Assembly (NCBI GenBank): GCA_017311185.1
Contig: JAESUZ010005462.1
Coordinates: forward strand, 2,542,001-2,606,000
DNA length: 64,000 bases
DNA from: Proteles cristata cristata
Lineage: Eukaryota; Chordata; Mammalia; Carnivora; Hyaenidae
Direction: 5' to 3'
The notes below the pieces were generated by a model that saw nothing but the letters and a program-made list of their open reading frames with translations, was not told where the DNA came from and searched no databases. Below, piece after piece: positions 10,994-22,599 of this stretch. The first letter of the stretch is position 1. Each line of letters starts with the position of its first letter. The position numbers and the translations under genes were made by a program.

Positions 10994-13455
10994 TGCAAAA
11001 ATTCTCAACAAGATCGTTGCAAATCGAATCCAGCAGCATATAAAAAGAATCATCCACCAAGATCAAGTGGGATTCATTCCTGGGTTACAGGGCTGGTTCA
11101 ACATTCGCAAAACAATCAATGTGATACATCATATCAATAAAAGAAAAGATAAAAACCATATGATCCTGTCAATAGATGCAGAAAAAGCATTTGACAAAAT
11201 ACAGCATCTCTCCTTTTTTTTTTTAATATATATATTTTTTATTTCTAGGAGAGAGAGAGAGAGAGACAGCGTGAGCAGGGGAGGGTCAGAGAGAGAGGGA
11301 GTCACAGACTGAAACAGGCTCCAGGCTCTGAGTTGGCAGTCAGCACAGAGCCAGACCCGGGGCTTGAACCCACGAACCGCGAGATCATGACCCAAGTGAA
11401 AGTTGGACGCTTAACCGACTAAGCTACCCAAGCGCCCCCAGCATCCCTTCTTAATAAAGACTCTCGAGAAAGTTGGGATAGAAGGAACCTATTTAAACAT
11501 CATCAAAGCCATCTATGAGAAGCCTTCAGCTAACATCATCCTCAACGGGGAAAAACTGAGAGCTTTCCCCGTGAGATCTGGAACACGACAGGGATGTCCA
11601 CTCTCACCACTGTTGTTTAACATAGTGCTGGAAGTCCTAGCATCAGCCATCAGACAACAAAAGGAAATCAAAGGCATCAGAATTTGCAAAGAGGAAGTCA
11701 AACTTTCACTCTTCGCAGATGACATGATACTCTACATCGGAAACCCAACAGACTCCACCAGAAGCCTACTGGAACTGATTCAAGAATTCAGCCAAGTTGC
11801 AGGGTACAAAATCAACGTACAGAAATCGGTTCCATTTTTATACACCAACAATGAAGCAACAGAAAGAGAAATCAAGAAACTGATCCCATTCACAATTGCA
11901 CAGAAAAAACATAAAATACCTCGGAATAAATCTAACCAAGGATACAAGAGATCTGTATGATGAAAACTATAGAAAACTTATGAAGGAAATTGAAGAAGTC
12001 ACAAAGAAATGGAAAAACATTCCATGCTCATGGATAGGAAGAATAAATATGGTTAAGATGTCATTACTACCTAAAGCACTCTACACATTCAATGCAATTC
12101 CAATCAAAATTGCACCAGCATCCTTCTCAAAACTAGAACAAACTATCCAAAAATTTGTATGGAACCATAAAAGACCTCGAATAGCCAAAGTAATACTGAA
12201 AAATAAAACCAAAACGGGAGATATCACCATCCCAGACTTTAGCCTCTACTACAAAGCTGTCATCATCAAGACACTATGGTATTGGCACAAAAACAGACAC
12301 ATAGACCAATGGAACAGAATTGAGAACTCAGAAGTGGACCCAAAAGTATACAGCCAACTAATCTTTGACAAAGCAGGAAAGAATATCCAATGGAAAAAAA
12401 AAAACAGCCTTTTTAACAGATGGTGTTGGGAGAACTGGACAGCAACATGCAGAAGAATGAAACTAGATCATTTTCTCACACCATGCACAAAAGTAATCTT
12501 AAAATGGATAAAGGACCTGAATGTGAGACAGGAAACTATCAACACCCTAGAGGAGAAAGCAGGAAACAACCTCCTTGGCCTCCACCGCAGCAACTTCTTA
12601 CTTGACACATCCCCAAAAGCAAGGGAATCAAGAGCAAAAATAAACTGTTGGGACCTCATCAAGATTAAAAGCTTCTGCATAGCCAAGGAAACAACCCAGA
12701 AAATTAATAGGCAACCAACAGAATGGGAAAAGATAGTTGCAAATGACATATCAGATAAAGGGTTAATACCCAGAATCTATAAGGAACTCACCAAACTACA
12801 CGCCCAAAACACAAACAACCCAGTGAAGAAATGGGCAGAAGATATGAACAGACACTTCTCCAAAGAGAACATCCAGATGGTCAACAGACACATGAAATGA
12901 TGCTCAGCGTCCCTCATCATCAGGGAAATACAAATCAAAACCACACTGAGATACCACCTCATGCCAGTCAGAGTGGCTAAAATGAGCAAATCAGAGAACT
13001 CTAGATGCTGGCGAGGATGTGGAGAAACGGGCACCCTCCTACACTGTTGGTGGGAATGTAAACTAGTACAGCCCCTCTGGAAAACAGTGTGGAGGTTCCT
13101 CAGGAAACTAACAATAGAACTCCCCTATGACCCAGCAATAGCGCTGCTGGGAATTTACCCAAAGGATACAGAAATGCTGAGGCATAGGAGCACATGTACC
13201 CCAATGTTCATAGCAGCACTCTCCACGATAGCTAAACCATGGAAAGAGCCTAAGTGTCCATCAACAGATGAATGGATCAAGAAGATGTGGTTTATCTATA
13301 CCATGGAATACTACATGGCAATGAGAAACAGTGAAATCTGGCCATGTGTAGCAACATGGATGGACCTTGAGGGTGTTCTGCTGAGCAAAATAAGTCAGGC
13401 AGAGAAAGACAAATATCATATGTTTGCACGTATAGGAGGATTAGGAGGAACTTGA
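10994..13455 (+). pseudogene. L1 ORF2 C-terminal half (reverse transcriptase, Cys-rich end)
   Basis: In order: '[20 protein letters not shown]' (11058-11117), '[13 protein letters not shown]' (near 11170), the SINE, '[19 protein letters not shown]' (11574 onward), the catalytic FADD box near 11716, then '[20 protein letters not shown]' (near 12040), and the C-terminal Cys/His-rich segment '[19 protein letters not shown]' near 13010-13065. Two lesions are visible besides the SINE: a frameshift in the A-run near 11905-11910, and an in-frame TGA at 12898-12900, which a CGA to TGA CpG change would explain. The upstream frame is kept across the SINE because insert plus TSD is a multiple of three. 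The endonuclease and the start of the reverse transcriptase are absent by truncation. Confidence 0.92.
11209..11438 (-). mobile_element. Young felid CAN SINE inside L1 ORF2
   Basis: A minus-strand copy: T-rich tail at the left, 'acaggctccaggctctgag' body, and the tRNA-like head at the right ('cttaaccgactaagctaccc'). The TSD 'cagcatc' lies at 11202-11208 and 11439-11445 and may extend to 14 bases with two mismatches. Several CpG sites survive, so it is recent and later than its host L1. Confidence 0.93.
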
Positions 13456-13789
13456 CGGAGGAACAAGGGGGAGAAGAAGGGCGGAAATGGTAGGGGAAAG
13501 GGAGAGAGACAAACCATGAGAGACTCTTGAATGCTGACAAAAACTGAGGACTGATGGGTGTGGGGGGAGGGGATGGGCATAGAGGAGGACACTTATGGGG
13601 ATGAGCACTGAGTGTTATGTGGAAACTAATTTGATAATAAACTATTTGTAAAAAAAAAATAAAATTAAAAATTAAAAATAAAAAAAGTCACCAAACAAGT
13701 CTAAAATTAAAAAAAAAATTAAAAAGGAGGATGTTTGTGTGTGTCAAACAAATCAGAGAATAAATTAAATCTAAGAATAACTAACATTC

Positions 13790-14005
13790 ATTGAAAGTTT
13801 AAAGACCACTATTATGCTGAGCATTTTACCTGCATTATGTCATTTAATCCTTAGAGCAGTCCCTGAAGTAGGTCGTTATCTCTGCTTATCAAACAAGGAA
13901 ATTGAATAAATAACTTGGCCACAGTAGTAGTATTAAGTGTCTGAGCCAAGATTTAAACCAATGTTTGTTTGATTCAAAGAATGAGCTTTTAAACACTATG
14001 ATGCA
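13790..14005 (-). repeat. MIR SINE fragment
   Basis: The antisense MIR order is recognisable: 'catttaatcctta' (oligo near the 3' side), 'aaggaaattga', 'cttggccaca' and 'tctgagccaagattt'. Old and diverged. Confidence 0.6.
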
Positions 14006-14474
14006 GATAAAAGACAAAAGAAAATACAGGAGTTATCTAGCAAGACTGAAACTTTTAAAAGTAACTTGTGTGTCACTGTATCCCCAAGCTCAATCCCCTG
14101 GTCTCCTTTAAAGTTGCTGGGTGTACAGGGAAGTGGACCATTCCTTCCCTGCTCAGAGAAACTGTTAGTCTATCCTTACTGGAAAAGTATTTGTCAAAAA
14201 GAGACTGTCAAAACACAATTCCCCTTCTAGAAATTGATCCTAAAAAGTAGTCAGAAACTCAGAAAAAGCATTGCTTAAGACACAAAAGCAGCTTAAATAG
14301 GTTTAACAGTAATAAATTATGATATAATGTTATATTATGTAGCCATCTAAATGTATTACTGGAAAATATTAATGATATTGGAAGAAGCTTTTATGATTAG
14401 GGGAAAATCCAAGACTAAAAATTATATTTATATATATTTATAATATTATCCAGATTTTGTGAGTTTTTAATAGT

Positions 14475-14475
<1 letters not shown>

Positions 14476-14510
<35 letters not shown>
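14476..14510. repeat. (AC)n microsatellite
   Basis: About 17 uninterrupted AC units, followed by an A-run. Confidence 0.97.
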
Positions 14511-14512
<2 letters not shown>

Positions 14513-14924
14513 AAAAAAAATTGGAAAAATCCCATAAATCATTAGTAATGATTACTCCGAGTCCTACATTTTACTTGTTATTTATATCTTCTTCAAATTT
14601 TTCTGTTTTCCAAATTCTCTGTAATGAGTATATGTGACTTTGATATTAAAACATTAATGATAGAATTTTTAAAAGGCCAAATGATTTATGCTATAATGTT
14701 ACTGAAATAATTCTTTTAGTTATTAATCAGTTAAAGAAATAATAAAGAAAAAGAAAAAATAAGGAAAACAATGAAATAAGAAAAAATTTGAAGCTAATGT
14801 AACAGACAAAAGTTTATAAATGTGAACCATAGAATTTGTGATAGTGAAAAACTGGAAAAAGTTCATATGTTGAATGATGGAGAAATCATTATATTCATCA
14901 TAATATATGAATCTATACATATTT

Positions 14925-15144
14925 TTAAAGTTTTAAAATTAATTTATTTATTTTTATTTTAGAGAGAGAGAACACACAAGCGGGGGAGGTGGGCAGAAGG
15001 AGAAGGAAGGAGAGAAAGAGAATCTTAAGTAGGCTCCATGCTCACTGTGGAGCCTGACACAGGACTCAGTCTCACGATCCTGGGATCATGACCTGAGCCT
15101 AAATCAAGAGTTGACCGCTCAACCAACTAAGCCATTCAGGCACT
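14925..15144 (-). mobile_element. CAN SINE, older copy
   Basis: T-rich left end, a purine-rich GA block ('agagagagagaacacacaag'), and the head at the right ('caaccaactaagccattcag'). Diverged, with no clear TSD. Confidence 0.8.
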
Positions 15145-15214
15145 GCTATCTGTTTTTAAATTGCTTACAAACTTTTGTTTGAAGAAAATTTTGTGTACAA
15201 TAAGCAAAGCACAT

Positions 15215-15640
15215 CTTGAGAAGGTGATATTTTGATCAAAACTTGGAAAAGTGTAGAGACATTAGTGATGTGGATGATGTGGGCAGAAGGGCATTCCAGG
15301 CAGAATCCCTGAGAATGGAGTATGTCTGGAAATATGAGAGGCAAGAAGGCCAGCATGCTGGACCTGGTAAGTTAGGTGGAAACAGGAGGAGACAGGTGGG
15401 AGAGGTAGTCGGATGGAATCAGATCATATAGGGCCTTGAAGACCCTTGCAAGAACTAGGAACAAAGTTTAAGTGGAGAAGTATCGTAATGTGAATTATAT
15501 CTTGAAAGGATGGCTGTAATGGCCGTAGATGATAGAGGTCATTGTGGCAGCAAGGACACCTGGTAGGAAGCTAATTGTAGGGGTCTAGAAAAGAAAGCAA
15601 TTGGTGGTGACCCAAATAGTGAGGAGTGGTCAGATTCTGG
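15215..15640 (-). repeat. L2 LINE fragment
   Basis: Antisense L2 phrases: 'gcagaagggcattccaggc', 'gagaggcaagaaggccagc', 'tatagggccttgaagac'. This is the conserved 3' part of L2. It ends where the antisense L1 begins. Confidence 0.65.
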
Positions 15641-17040
15641 ATTTTTTTTATTATTTAAATTTTAAGTAATATGCAGTATGATAGTGGTTTAAGGAGTAGA
15701 ATTCAGTGATTCATCACTTACATGCCACACCCAGTGTTCATCACAAGTGCCCTCCTTAATATCCATCCAGCCACCCACCTCCCTCCATCAACCCACAGTT
15801 GGTTCTCTATCTTTAAGAGTCTTTTATGACTTGTTTCTCTCTCTCTTTTTTTTCCCTTTCTCATATGTTCCTCTGTTTTGTTTTTAAATTCCACACTTGA
15901 GTGAAATCTTATGGTATTTGTCTTCCTCTGACTTATTTCGCTTAGCATAATATATTCTAGCTCCACCCATATCTTTGCAAATGGTAAGATTTCATTCTAT
16001 TTGATGGTTAGATAATACACACACACACACACACACATACAAACACATACACACACACACCACATCTTCTTTATCCATTCATCAGTTAATGGACATTTGG
16101 TCTCTTTCCATAGTTTTCCTATTGTTAAAGCTGCTATAAACATTGGGGTGCTTATACACCCTTGAATATTTATTTTCATATCCTTTGGGTCAATACCTAA
16201 TAGTGCAATTGTGGACCATAGGGTAGTTCTATTTCTAGATTCTTGAGGAACCTCCATACTTTTCTCCAGAGTGACAGTACCAGTTTCCATCCCACCAACT
16301 GTGTAAGAGTGTTCCCTTTTCTCCACATCCTTGCTAAAATTATGTTGTTAATTTTAACCATTCTGACAGGGGTGAGGTGGTATCTCATTGTGGTTTTGAT
16401 TTGTATTTCCATGATGATGAGCGATTTGAGCATTTTTTTTTCATGTGTTGGTTGGCCATTTGGATGTCTTCTTGATGGAGAAGCATCTATTAATGTCTTT
16501 TGCCCATTTCTTCACTGGATTATTTGTTTTCTGTGTTTTGAATTTGATAAGTTCTTTATAGATTTTGGATACTAACCTTTTATCTGATATGTTGTTTGCA
16601 AATATCTTCTCCCATTCTGTCAGTTGCCTTTTAATTTTGCTGATTGTTTCCTTTGTGATAGAGCTTTTTATTTTGATGAGGTCCCAATAGTTTATTTTTG
16701 CCTTTGTTTCCCTTGCCTCTGGAGACATATATAGAAAGAGAGAACTCGGTTCTTTCACGGAGGTTACTTCTCATGTTCTCTTCTCAGATTTTTACTGTTT
16801 CAAGTCTCACATTTAGATTTAATCCATTTTAAATTTATTTTTGTGAATGGTGTAAGAAAGTGGTCCAGTTTCACTGTTTTGCATGTTGCTGCCCAGTTTT
16901 CCCAACAGAATTGTTGAAGAGACTATCTTTTTCCATTGGATATTCTATTTTGCTCTGTTGAAGATTGACCATATAGTTGTTGGTTCACTTCCAGGTTTTC
17001 TATTCTGTTCCACTGATCTATTGATCTATGTGTCCATTGA
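15641..17040 (-). mobile_element. L1 LINE 3' part, antisense
   Basis: From the left: 3' UTR ('ttcatcacaagtgccctcc' region), then the ORF2 C-terminal end in decayed frames ('[15 protein letters not shown]' and 'NPVKKWAKDINRCFS' near 16500-16700) and further ORF2 to about 17040. Truncated at its 5' end. A CA-rich microsatellite at 16016-16060 interrupts the C-terminal region. Confidence 0.88.
16016..16060. repeat. Interrupted (AC)n microsatellite
   Basis: AC repeats with 'atacaaacacatac' interruptions inside the antisense L1. Confidence 0.9.
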
Positions 17041-17100
17041 AGATGTAAGTAATTTAGTAAATGGAGCAATCATTTGTGCCCATTAAAAAAAGATTTTAAG

Positions 17101-17318
17101 TGGGGTGCCTGAGTGGCTCAGTCGATTAAGCATCCAACTTCAGCTCAGGTTATGATCTCACGGTTCGTGGGTTCGAGCCCCACGTCAAGCTCTGTGCTGA
17201 CAACTAGCTCACAGCCTGGAGACTGTCTTCGGATTCTGTGTCTCCCTCTCTATAACCCTCCCTTGCTCGCAGTGTCTTTCTTTGACTCTCAAAAATAAAT
17301 AAAAAACATTAAAGAAAT
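17101..17318 (+). mobile_element. CAN SINE
   Basis: Head 'ggggtgcctgagtggctcag', B-box-like 'gtgggttcgagccccac', body 'cacagcctggagactg', tail 'ctcaaaaataaataaaaa'. It follows the antisense L1 end closely. Confidence 0.9.
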
Positions 17319-17339
17319 ATTTTAAGATATATGTAACAT

Positions 17340-17562
17340 AAAATTTACTATTTTAGCATGGGCACCTGGGTGGCTCAACTGGTTAAGGGTCTGACTCTTG
17401 ATTTTGGCTCAGGTCGTGTACTCATAGTTCGTGAGTTGAAGCCCATGTTGGGCTATACGCTAACAGCCCTGAGCCTGCTTGGGATTCTCTCTCTTTTTCC
17501 CTCTCTCTCTCTCTGTCCCTCCCCCCTCAAAAGAGAAACTTTTTAAAAATTTACTATTTTAG
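17340..17562. repeat. 17-base perfect TSD around a SINE
   Basis: 'aaaatttactattttag' occurs at 17340-17356 and 17546-17562. It places the SINE between them precisely, inside an older repeat. Confidence 0.92.
17357..17545 (+). mobile_element. CAN SINE
   Basis: Head 'gggcacctgggtggctcaac', body 'acagccctgagcctgcttgg', then a (TC)-rich block and a short A-rich tail; bounded by a perfect TSD. Confidence 0.92.
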
Positions 17563-17720
17563 TCATTTTAAGTGTAAAGTCCAATGGCATTCACATTATT
17601 GTTCAACCATCACCACCATCCATTTACAGAATATTTTACTTTCCCAAACTGGAAATCTGTACCCATTAACGATAATTCCCCGATTAATTCTCTTAAGTAT
17701 CCAGGAATAGTATATTTATA
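17563..17720. repeat. Ancient L1-type UTR fragment
   Basis: Contains the widespread mammalian phrase 'caaccatcaccaccatccat' and 'aaatctgtacccattaac', seen in old L1M-type elements. It flanks the SINE on both sides (its left part is the TSD region). Strand and subfamily are not assigned. Confidence 0.5.
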
Positions 17721-17817
17721 AAAATGAAATAGATTGCCTATACTAGATCTAAATATTTATTACATTAAGGAGAATAGAGGCATTTCAGACAATTTTGTTA
17801 AAATAAAAGTATTCATT

Positions 17818-18740
17818 AATCTTTAAGGAACTCACCAAACTCCACACCTGAAAAACAAATCCAATGAAGAAATGGGCAGAAGATATGAACAGACACTTCT
17901 CCAAAGAGAACATCCAGATGGTCAACAGACACATGAAATGATGCTCAGTGTCCCTCATCATCAGGGAAATACAAATCAAAACCACACTGAGATACCACCT
18001 CACGCCAGTCAGAGTGGCTAAATGAGCAAATCAGAGAACTCTAGATGCTGGCGAGGATGTGGAGAAACGAGCACCCTCCTACACTGTTGGTGGGAATGGA
18101 AACTGGTACAGCCCCTCTGGAAAACAGTGTGGAGGTTCCTCAGGAAACTAACAATAGAACTCCCCTATGGCCCAGCAATAGCACTGCTAGGAATTTACCC
18201 AAGGGATACAGGAGTGCTGATGCATAGGGACACATGTATCCCAATGTTCATAGCAGCACTCTCAACAAGAGCCAAAACATGTAAAGAGTCTAAGTGTCCA
18301 TCAACTGACGAATGGATCAAGAAGATGTGGTTTATCTATACAATGGAATACTACATGGCAATGAGAAACAATGAAATCTGACCATGTGTAGCAACATGGA
18401 TGGAACTTGAAGGTGTTCTGCTGAGCGAAATAAGTCAGGCAGAGAAGGACAGATACCATATGTTTGCACATATAGGAGGATTAGGAGAAACTTTAACGGA
18501 GGACCATGGGGGAGGAGAAGGGGAAAAATAGTGAGGGAGAGGGAGGGAGGCAAACCATGAGAGACTCTTGAATACTGAGAACAAACTGAGGGCTGATGGG
18601 AATGAGGGAGAGGGTGAAGGGGGAGTGATGGACATGGAGGAGGGCACTTCTCCCTCCTATGGGGGGATGAGCTGGGTGTTATATGGAAACCAACTTGACA
18701 ATAAACTATTAAAACTAAAAATAAAAAATTTTAATAAACT
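17818..18740 (+). mobile_element. Young L1 LINE 3' end, 5'-truncated
   Basis: Starts in the ORF2 C-terminal region ('[20 protein letters not shown]' in frame near 17865-17920), includes the Cys-rich segment ('[19 protein letters not shown]', 18040-18100) and ends with the 3' UTR 'caacttgacaataaactatt' and A-rich tail. One Cys of the terminal segment is changed to Trp. It shares the TGA after HMK with the L1 at 10994, and has a one-base deletion near 18020. Confidence 0.93.
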
Positions 18741-19889
18741 ATATACAAAGGAGAACTATTCTAAGTCTTCATTGCTGAGACAAAACAAAGGAAATAGTTA
18801 CTGGAGAAACCAGTCATGTATCCTCCTAGGCATCTGAGACCACCACGTTTCTTTTTGGTTGCCTTGGGTCTCCCAAAAGCAAGACGCAGGAGTCCAGACA
18901 ACTGTCCACATTCGTGCGACAGGTGAAAGCCATCATCACAGCATAGCCTCTGCAGCCACAGCTCATCCGTCAAGCACTTAAGAAAGATGCCGGCTTCAGA
19001 ATAGTTCTGCTTTGTCTCAGCCCTGAGCTCATTTTAGTCTCATTTGAAGAAGGTTAGTTGCTGTCCCCAAGGCACAGCTAGTGTCCTTGCCTCAAGTGTT
19101 CTACTTGACTGAGTCTTCAGGGAGCCCCTGAATTCTTGAACAAGAAATGAGAAATCCTTCCAGGTGTCCCCAAGTTAGCAGTGGAGCATTAGGAATATGA
19201 AAAGCAGTGAGATTTTGATGACTTCTAGCCTAATAACCTTCTCCATGAAAGTACTTTGAACACCATCTTCAATTCTCTAATATTAGTGTTACAAAGACTT
19301 CCACATCCAGGAAGTTTGGGAAGAAATAAACCATAAAACAGGAAAAACATAAATATAATACACATAGTTCCAATATAGAACACATTTGAGGCACCTGACT
19401 TTTGAAGTGAAATATAAGAATTCAATAACTCAAAAAAAAAAAAGAATACAATAACTCAAAATGTTTTCCTATATTTCAGAAGAACATGGTGGGTATAATA
19501 GCTGCCTGTTGACCTTTTGCTGTAGCTGAACCAGACAATACATAATGAAATTTGGGATCCTTCCAGAAGAAACAAAGGAAAAAAATCTCAATTCACCCCA
19601 AGCATATTGATAACCACTACTTTGTCTTCTGAAAATGCTCACATTTAAATTTTTTTTACTATTTCTCTCAGTAAGGCCAGCATATAATGTTGTTTATCTC
19701 AATGAATATTACTACATCAAATGAAGCAACCAATAATAGGTTTAACTTATTAAATACTAGCTCTGTCAAGCATTATTCTAATAATTTCATGTGTAATTCT
19801 TGCAATCACTCTATAGAATATTACTACTACCTATTGTGCCAGTTATTAACCTATTATAAATATCAACTAATGAAAAAATAAAGAACCTT
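18741..19889. other. Unannotated non-coding stretch
   Basis: No recognisable repeat except a weak antisense MIR patch at about 19755-19860 ('ctctgtcaagcattattcta'). A 71-codon minus-strand frame near 18761-18973 is rich in charged residues but matches nothing known. Confidence 0.4.
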
Positions 19890-20215
19890 AAAAACATTAT
19901 GCTAAGTGATAAAAGCTAGCCACAAAAGACTACATATTGTATTATTTTACTTATATGAAATGCAATATTTCAGAACAGGAAAATCTGTAAAGACAGAAAG
20001 TAGATTCATTGTTGCCAGAGACTTGGGTAAGGGTGAATGGGGGTTAGTGACTGTTAGTGGGTACAGGGTTTTTTTTTTGAGGGAGTGATTAAAATATTTG
20101 TGGTAATGGCTACACAACTCTGTAAATACACTAAACGCCATTGAATTGTACATGTTAAATGGATAAATTTTATGATATGTGAATTATGTTTCAATTTAGA
20201 TGCTTAGAAATATAT
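19890..20215 (+). repeat. Ancient L1M-type 3' end
   Basis: The order of phrases is typical of old mammalian L1 3' ends: 'atgctaagtgataaaagc', 'actacatattgtatt', 'gacagaaagtagattca', 'attgaattgtacatgttaaa'. No intact frame remains. Confidence 0.65.
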
Positions 20216-20660
20216 CAAATATGATTCCATGATTAGCTACAGAAACAGGGATGGTAACAGCTACACATATTTTTTTCATATATTTATACCAGATGTATGT
20301 GTGTATACTAAATGTTTCTTCTTGCCTATGCTGTCACTTTTTTTTACACAACTTTTGATGCAAGGAAAGCTTAATCTATTCTTTAAGTAACAGAACATTT
20401 AGATGGGATTGTTGCTGAATTTGAGAAATAATTAACATAGCCTAGAGATGAACAGCATGACTGCCTCCCTAAGATAGATGCAATGACTGTTGCTTTTCTT
20501 TATTTTGAGAATAGGGTAAGCACATCTTTGTTCTAAGGACAGTTTATCTTATCAGGTGGGAATAGAGTTGTTTTGATGCAATATGGAAGTTCAAATAGTG
20601 GCAGTGTGTGCTAGATGATGAGTGAACAGAGGGGAGGGCTGTGCAATTGGATCTCATCAC
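20216..20660. other. Unannotated non-coding stretch
   Basis: AT-rich, with no recognised repeat or gene. Confidence 0.4.
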
Positions 20661-21230
20661 TGAGCCCTCCTCTTTCTTTTTTTTTCTTTCATAGTTTATT
20701 GTCAAGTTGGATTCCATATGACACCCAGTGCTCATTCCAACAAGTGCCTTCCTCCATACTCATCACCCCCCTTCTTCTCTTCCCCACCCCCATCAGCCCT
20801 GTTTGTTCTCAGTACTCAAGAGTCTCTCATGATTTGCCTCCATCACTCTCCCCAACTATTTTTCCCTTCTCCTCCCCCATGGTCCTCCATTAAAGTTTCT
20901 TCTAATCCTCCTATAAGTGAAAGCATATGGTATCTGTCCTTCTCTGCCTGACTTATTTCGCTCAGCATAACACCCTCAAGTTCCACCCATGTTGCTACAC
21001 ATGGCCAGATTTCATTCTTTTTCATCGCCATGTAGTATTCCATTGTATAGATAAACCACATCTTCTTGATCCATTCGTCCGTTGATGGACACTTAGGCTC
21101 TTTCCATGATTTGGCTATTGTTGAGAGTGCTGCTATGAACATTGGGGTACATGTGCTTCTAGGCATCAGCACTCCTGTATCCTTTGGGTAAATCCCTAGC
21201 AGTGCTATTGCTGTGAGCCCTCCTCTTTCT
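20661..21230. repeat. 17-base perfect TSD around an antisense L1
   Basis: 'tgagccctcctctttct' is found at 20661-20677 and 21214-21230, identical. Confidence 0.95.
20678..21213 (-). mobile_element. Young L1 LINE 3' end, antisense
   Basis: T-rich tail at the left, the antisense 3' UTR ('ttattgtcaagttggattcc'), then the ORF2 C-terminal end in a long minus-strand frame ('[20 protein letters not shown]' near 21130). It stops in ORF2 at about 21213, so only about 0.5 kb was inserted. The perfect TSD and long open frame mark it as recent. Confidence 0.95.
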
Positions 21231-21670
21231 ATCCTCTGCTCTGTGATGCTGGGGCAGGGGCTCTGAAACCATATGTCTGCTTTTCCAGTTCATTCCTTGT
21301 TGGGCTCTGCCCACTAGAGTAACTAGGGAGAGACTGGAAAGATAGGGCAGGAAGAGTGATTTGCTCCCTCTTGGTGGCTTCCTATCTGCTTGTAGTTTCT
21401 CTGGGTGTCACTCCAACGACATTTCTTCAATCCAGGAGCTATTGTTTCTTCTTGAATCAGTGGCTAAGTCAAGTCTGAAGTTTTCCCAACACTTGCAGAT
21501 CAGCATCTTTGCATCACTTCTGAGCCACTGTCACCAGCCCGTTAGTGTCCGCTCCTCAGAAATCTGTGTCCAGGTCAATGGACACCTCCTCTAAACTCAG
21601 ACAAACTAACACTAGCCACTTGTCTACTTATCACATACTCCTCAGAGATCCATTTTGACTGTTTAAGACT
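21231..21670. other. Unannotated non-coding stretch
   Basis: No recognised repeat or gene; mildly GC-richer than its surroundings. Confidence 0.4.
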
Positions 21671-22101
21671 TGTTATGGATTGAATTACGTCTCCCCCCCA
21701 AATTCATATGTTGAAGTCTGATCTCCTCTCAGTAGTCAGAATGTGACTTTATTTAGAAATAGGGTTATTTTAGAGGTAATTAGTTAAGGTGAATTCATTA
21801 AGGTGGGTCCTTATAAAAAGAGAAAATTTGAACTCAGACATACACACAGAAGGAACACCATGTGAAGATGAAGGCACACATTGGAATGATGCTTTTATAA
21901 GCCAGAGATTGCCAGTAAATCACCAGAAGCTAAGGGAAAGGTCTAGAACATTGTCTACCTTGTAGCCCTCTCAAGGAGCAAATCCTTCTTATACCTTAAT
22001 CTTGGACTTTCAGACTCCAGAACTGTGAGAAAGTAAATTTCTGTTGTTTGAGCCACCCAGTCTCTGGTGCTTTGCTGTGGCAGTCCTTACAGACTAACAC
22101 A
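21671..22101 (+). mobile_element. MaLR-type LTR (MLT1-like), sense
   Basis: Starts 'tgttatggattgaattacg' and ends 'cagactaacaca' (TG...CA). Internal phrases 'aaattcatatgttgaagtc', 'ccttataaaaagag' and 'ctccagaactgtgagaaag' are characteristic. A solitary LTR. Confidence 0.85.
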
Positions 22102-22599
22102 GGACCCTTCCTCCCAACTTCTAAAGTTAGTAATTTCAAACTTTGCCTTTTATTACTCTAATCTTGGGGGTAGTAGATGCTTCTTGAAATTGCTATCTCC
22201 ACAATATCTTATTGTTCTCTTTTTATCTTGAGAGTTACATAGTTAACTTTATACCAGGATAAAGATTCTTTATCTAAAATCTTAAGAATCGAGTACCTTG
22301 TATACTTTCTACCTCCGGACTACAATTTGGCTGATACACATAGTTTTAATATAAAGAAAACAAGAATAGAGGGATTAAACAATTTACCTAAAGGCAAAGA
22401 ACTACTGAGTAGCAAAGCTGGGTTGGTGTGGTTTTAGAAGGTATTTCATTAAGTGGCTTTGTTAGGTGAAAATTTAAGACTTGAGCCCCTTGTGACTGTT
22501 GTACCAGCTTTAAAGAGGCCAATGAGGAAGGCTGGTTGAACTGAACTGATTGAGTCATTTGTCTACTTCTGCGTGTATGATTAATGGTGTATATCAATG
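22102..22599. other. Unannotated non-coding stretch
   Basis: A weak antisense MIR-like patch occurs at about 22370-22424 ('acctaaaggcaaagaactac', 'gcaaagctggg'). Nothing else is recognised. Confidence 0.35.

Larger units (their letters stand above)
10994..13682 (+). mobile_element. Young felid-type L1 LINE, 5'-truncated
   Basis: This begins inside the ORF2 reverse-transcriptase domain directly after its TSD and runs through the ORF2 end (about 13455), the G-rich 3' UTR, 'aactaatttgataataaact' and an A-rich tail. It retains long open frames and many CpG sites, so it is much younger than the antisense L1 to its left. A SINE interrupts it at 11209-11438. Confidence 0.95.
10979..13697. repeat. 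15-base TSD around the young L1
   Basis: 'aaaagtcatcaaaca' at 10979-10993 and 'aaaagtcaccaaaca' at 13683-13697 differ by one base. They bracket the L1 exactly, and the A-rich start fits a bottom-strand nick in a T-run as L1 endonuclease makes. Confidence 0.9.
13698..14924. other. Non-coding stretch with MIR and (CA)n
   Basis: A MIR-like antisense fragment lies at about 13790-14005 ('gtcatttaatccttagagc', 'gtgtctgagccaagattta'). The (AC)n microsatellite at 14476-14510 is clear. Otherwise it is AT-rich with no recognisable gene. Confidence 0.5.

Noticed and set aside
11896..12900. A 334-codon open frame as a host gene
   Set aside because: It is the C-terminal half of L1 ORF2, flanked by RT motifs upstream, the Cys-rich end downstream, and an L1 TSD.
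18761..18973. Minus-strand frame with Lys/Arg-rich part, considered as a ribosomal-protein pseudogene
   Set aside because: It does not match any ribosomal protein I recognise; composition alone is not evidence.
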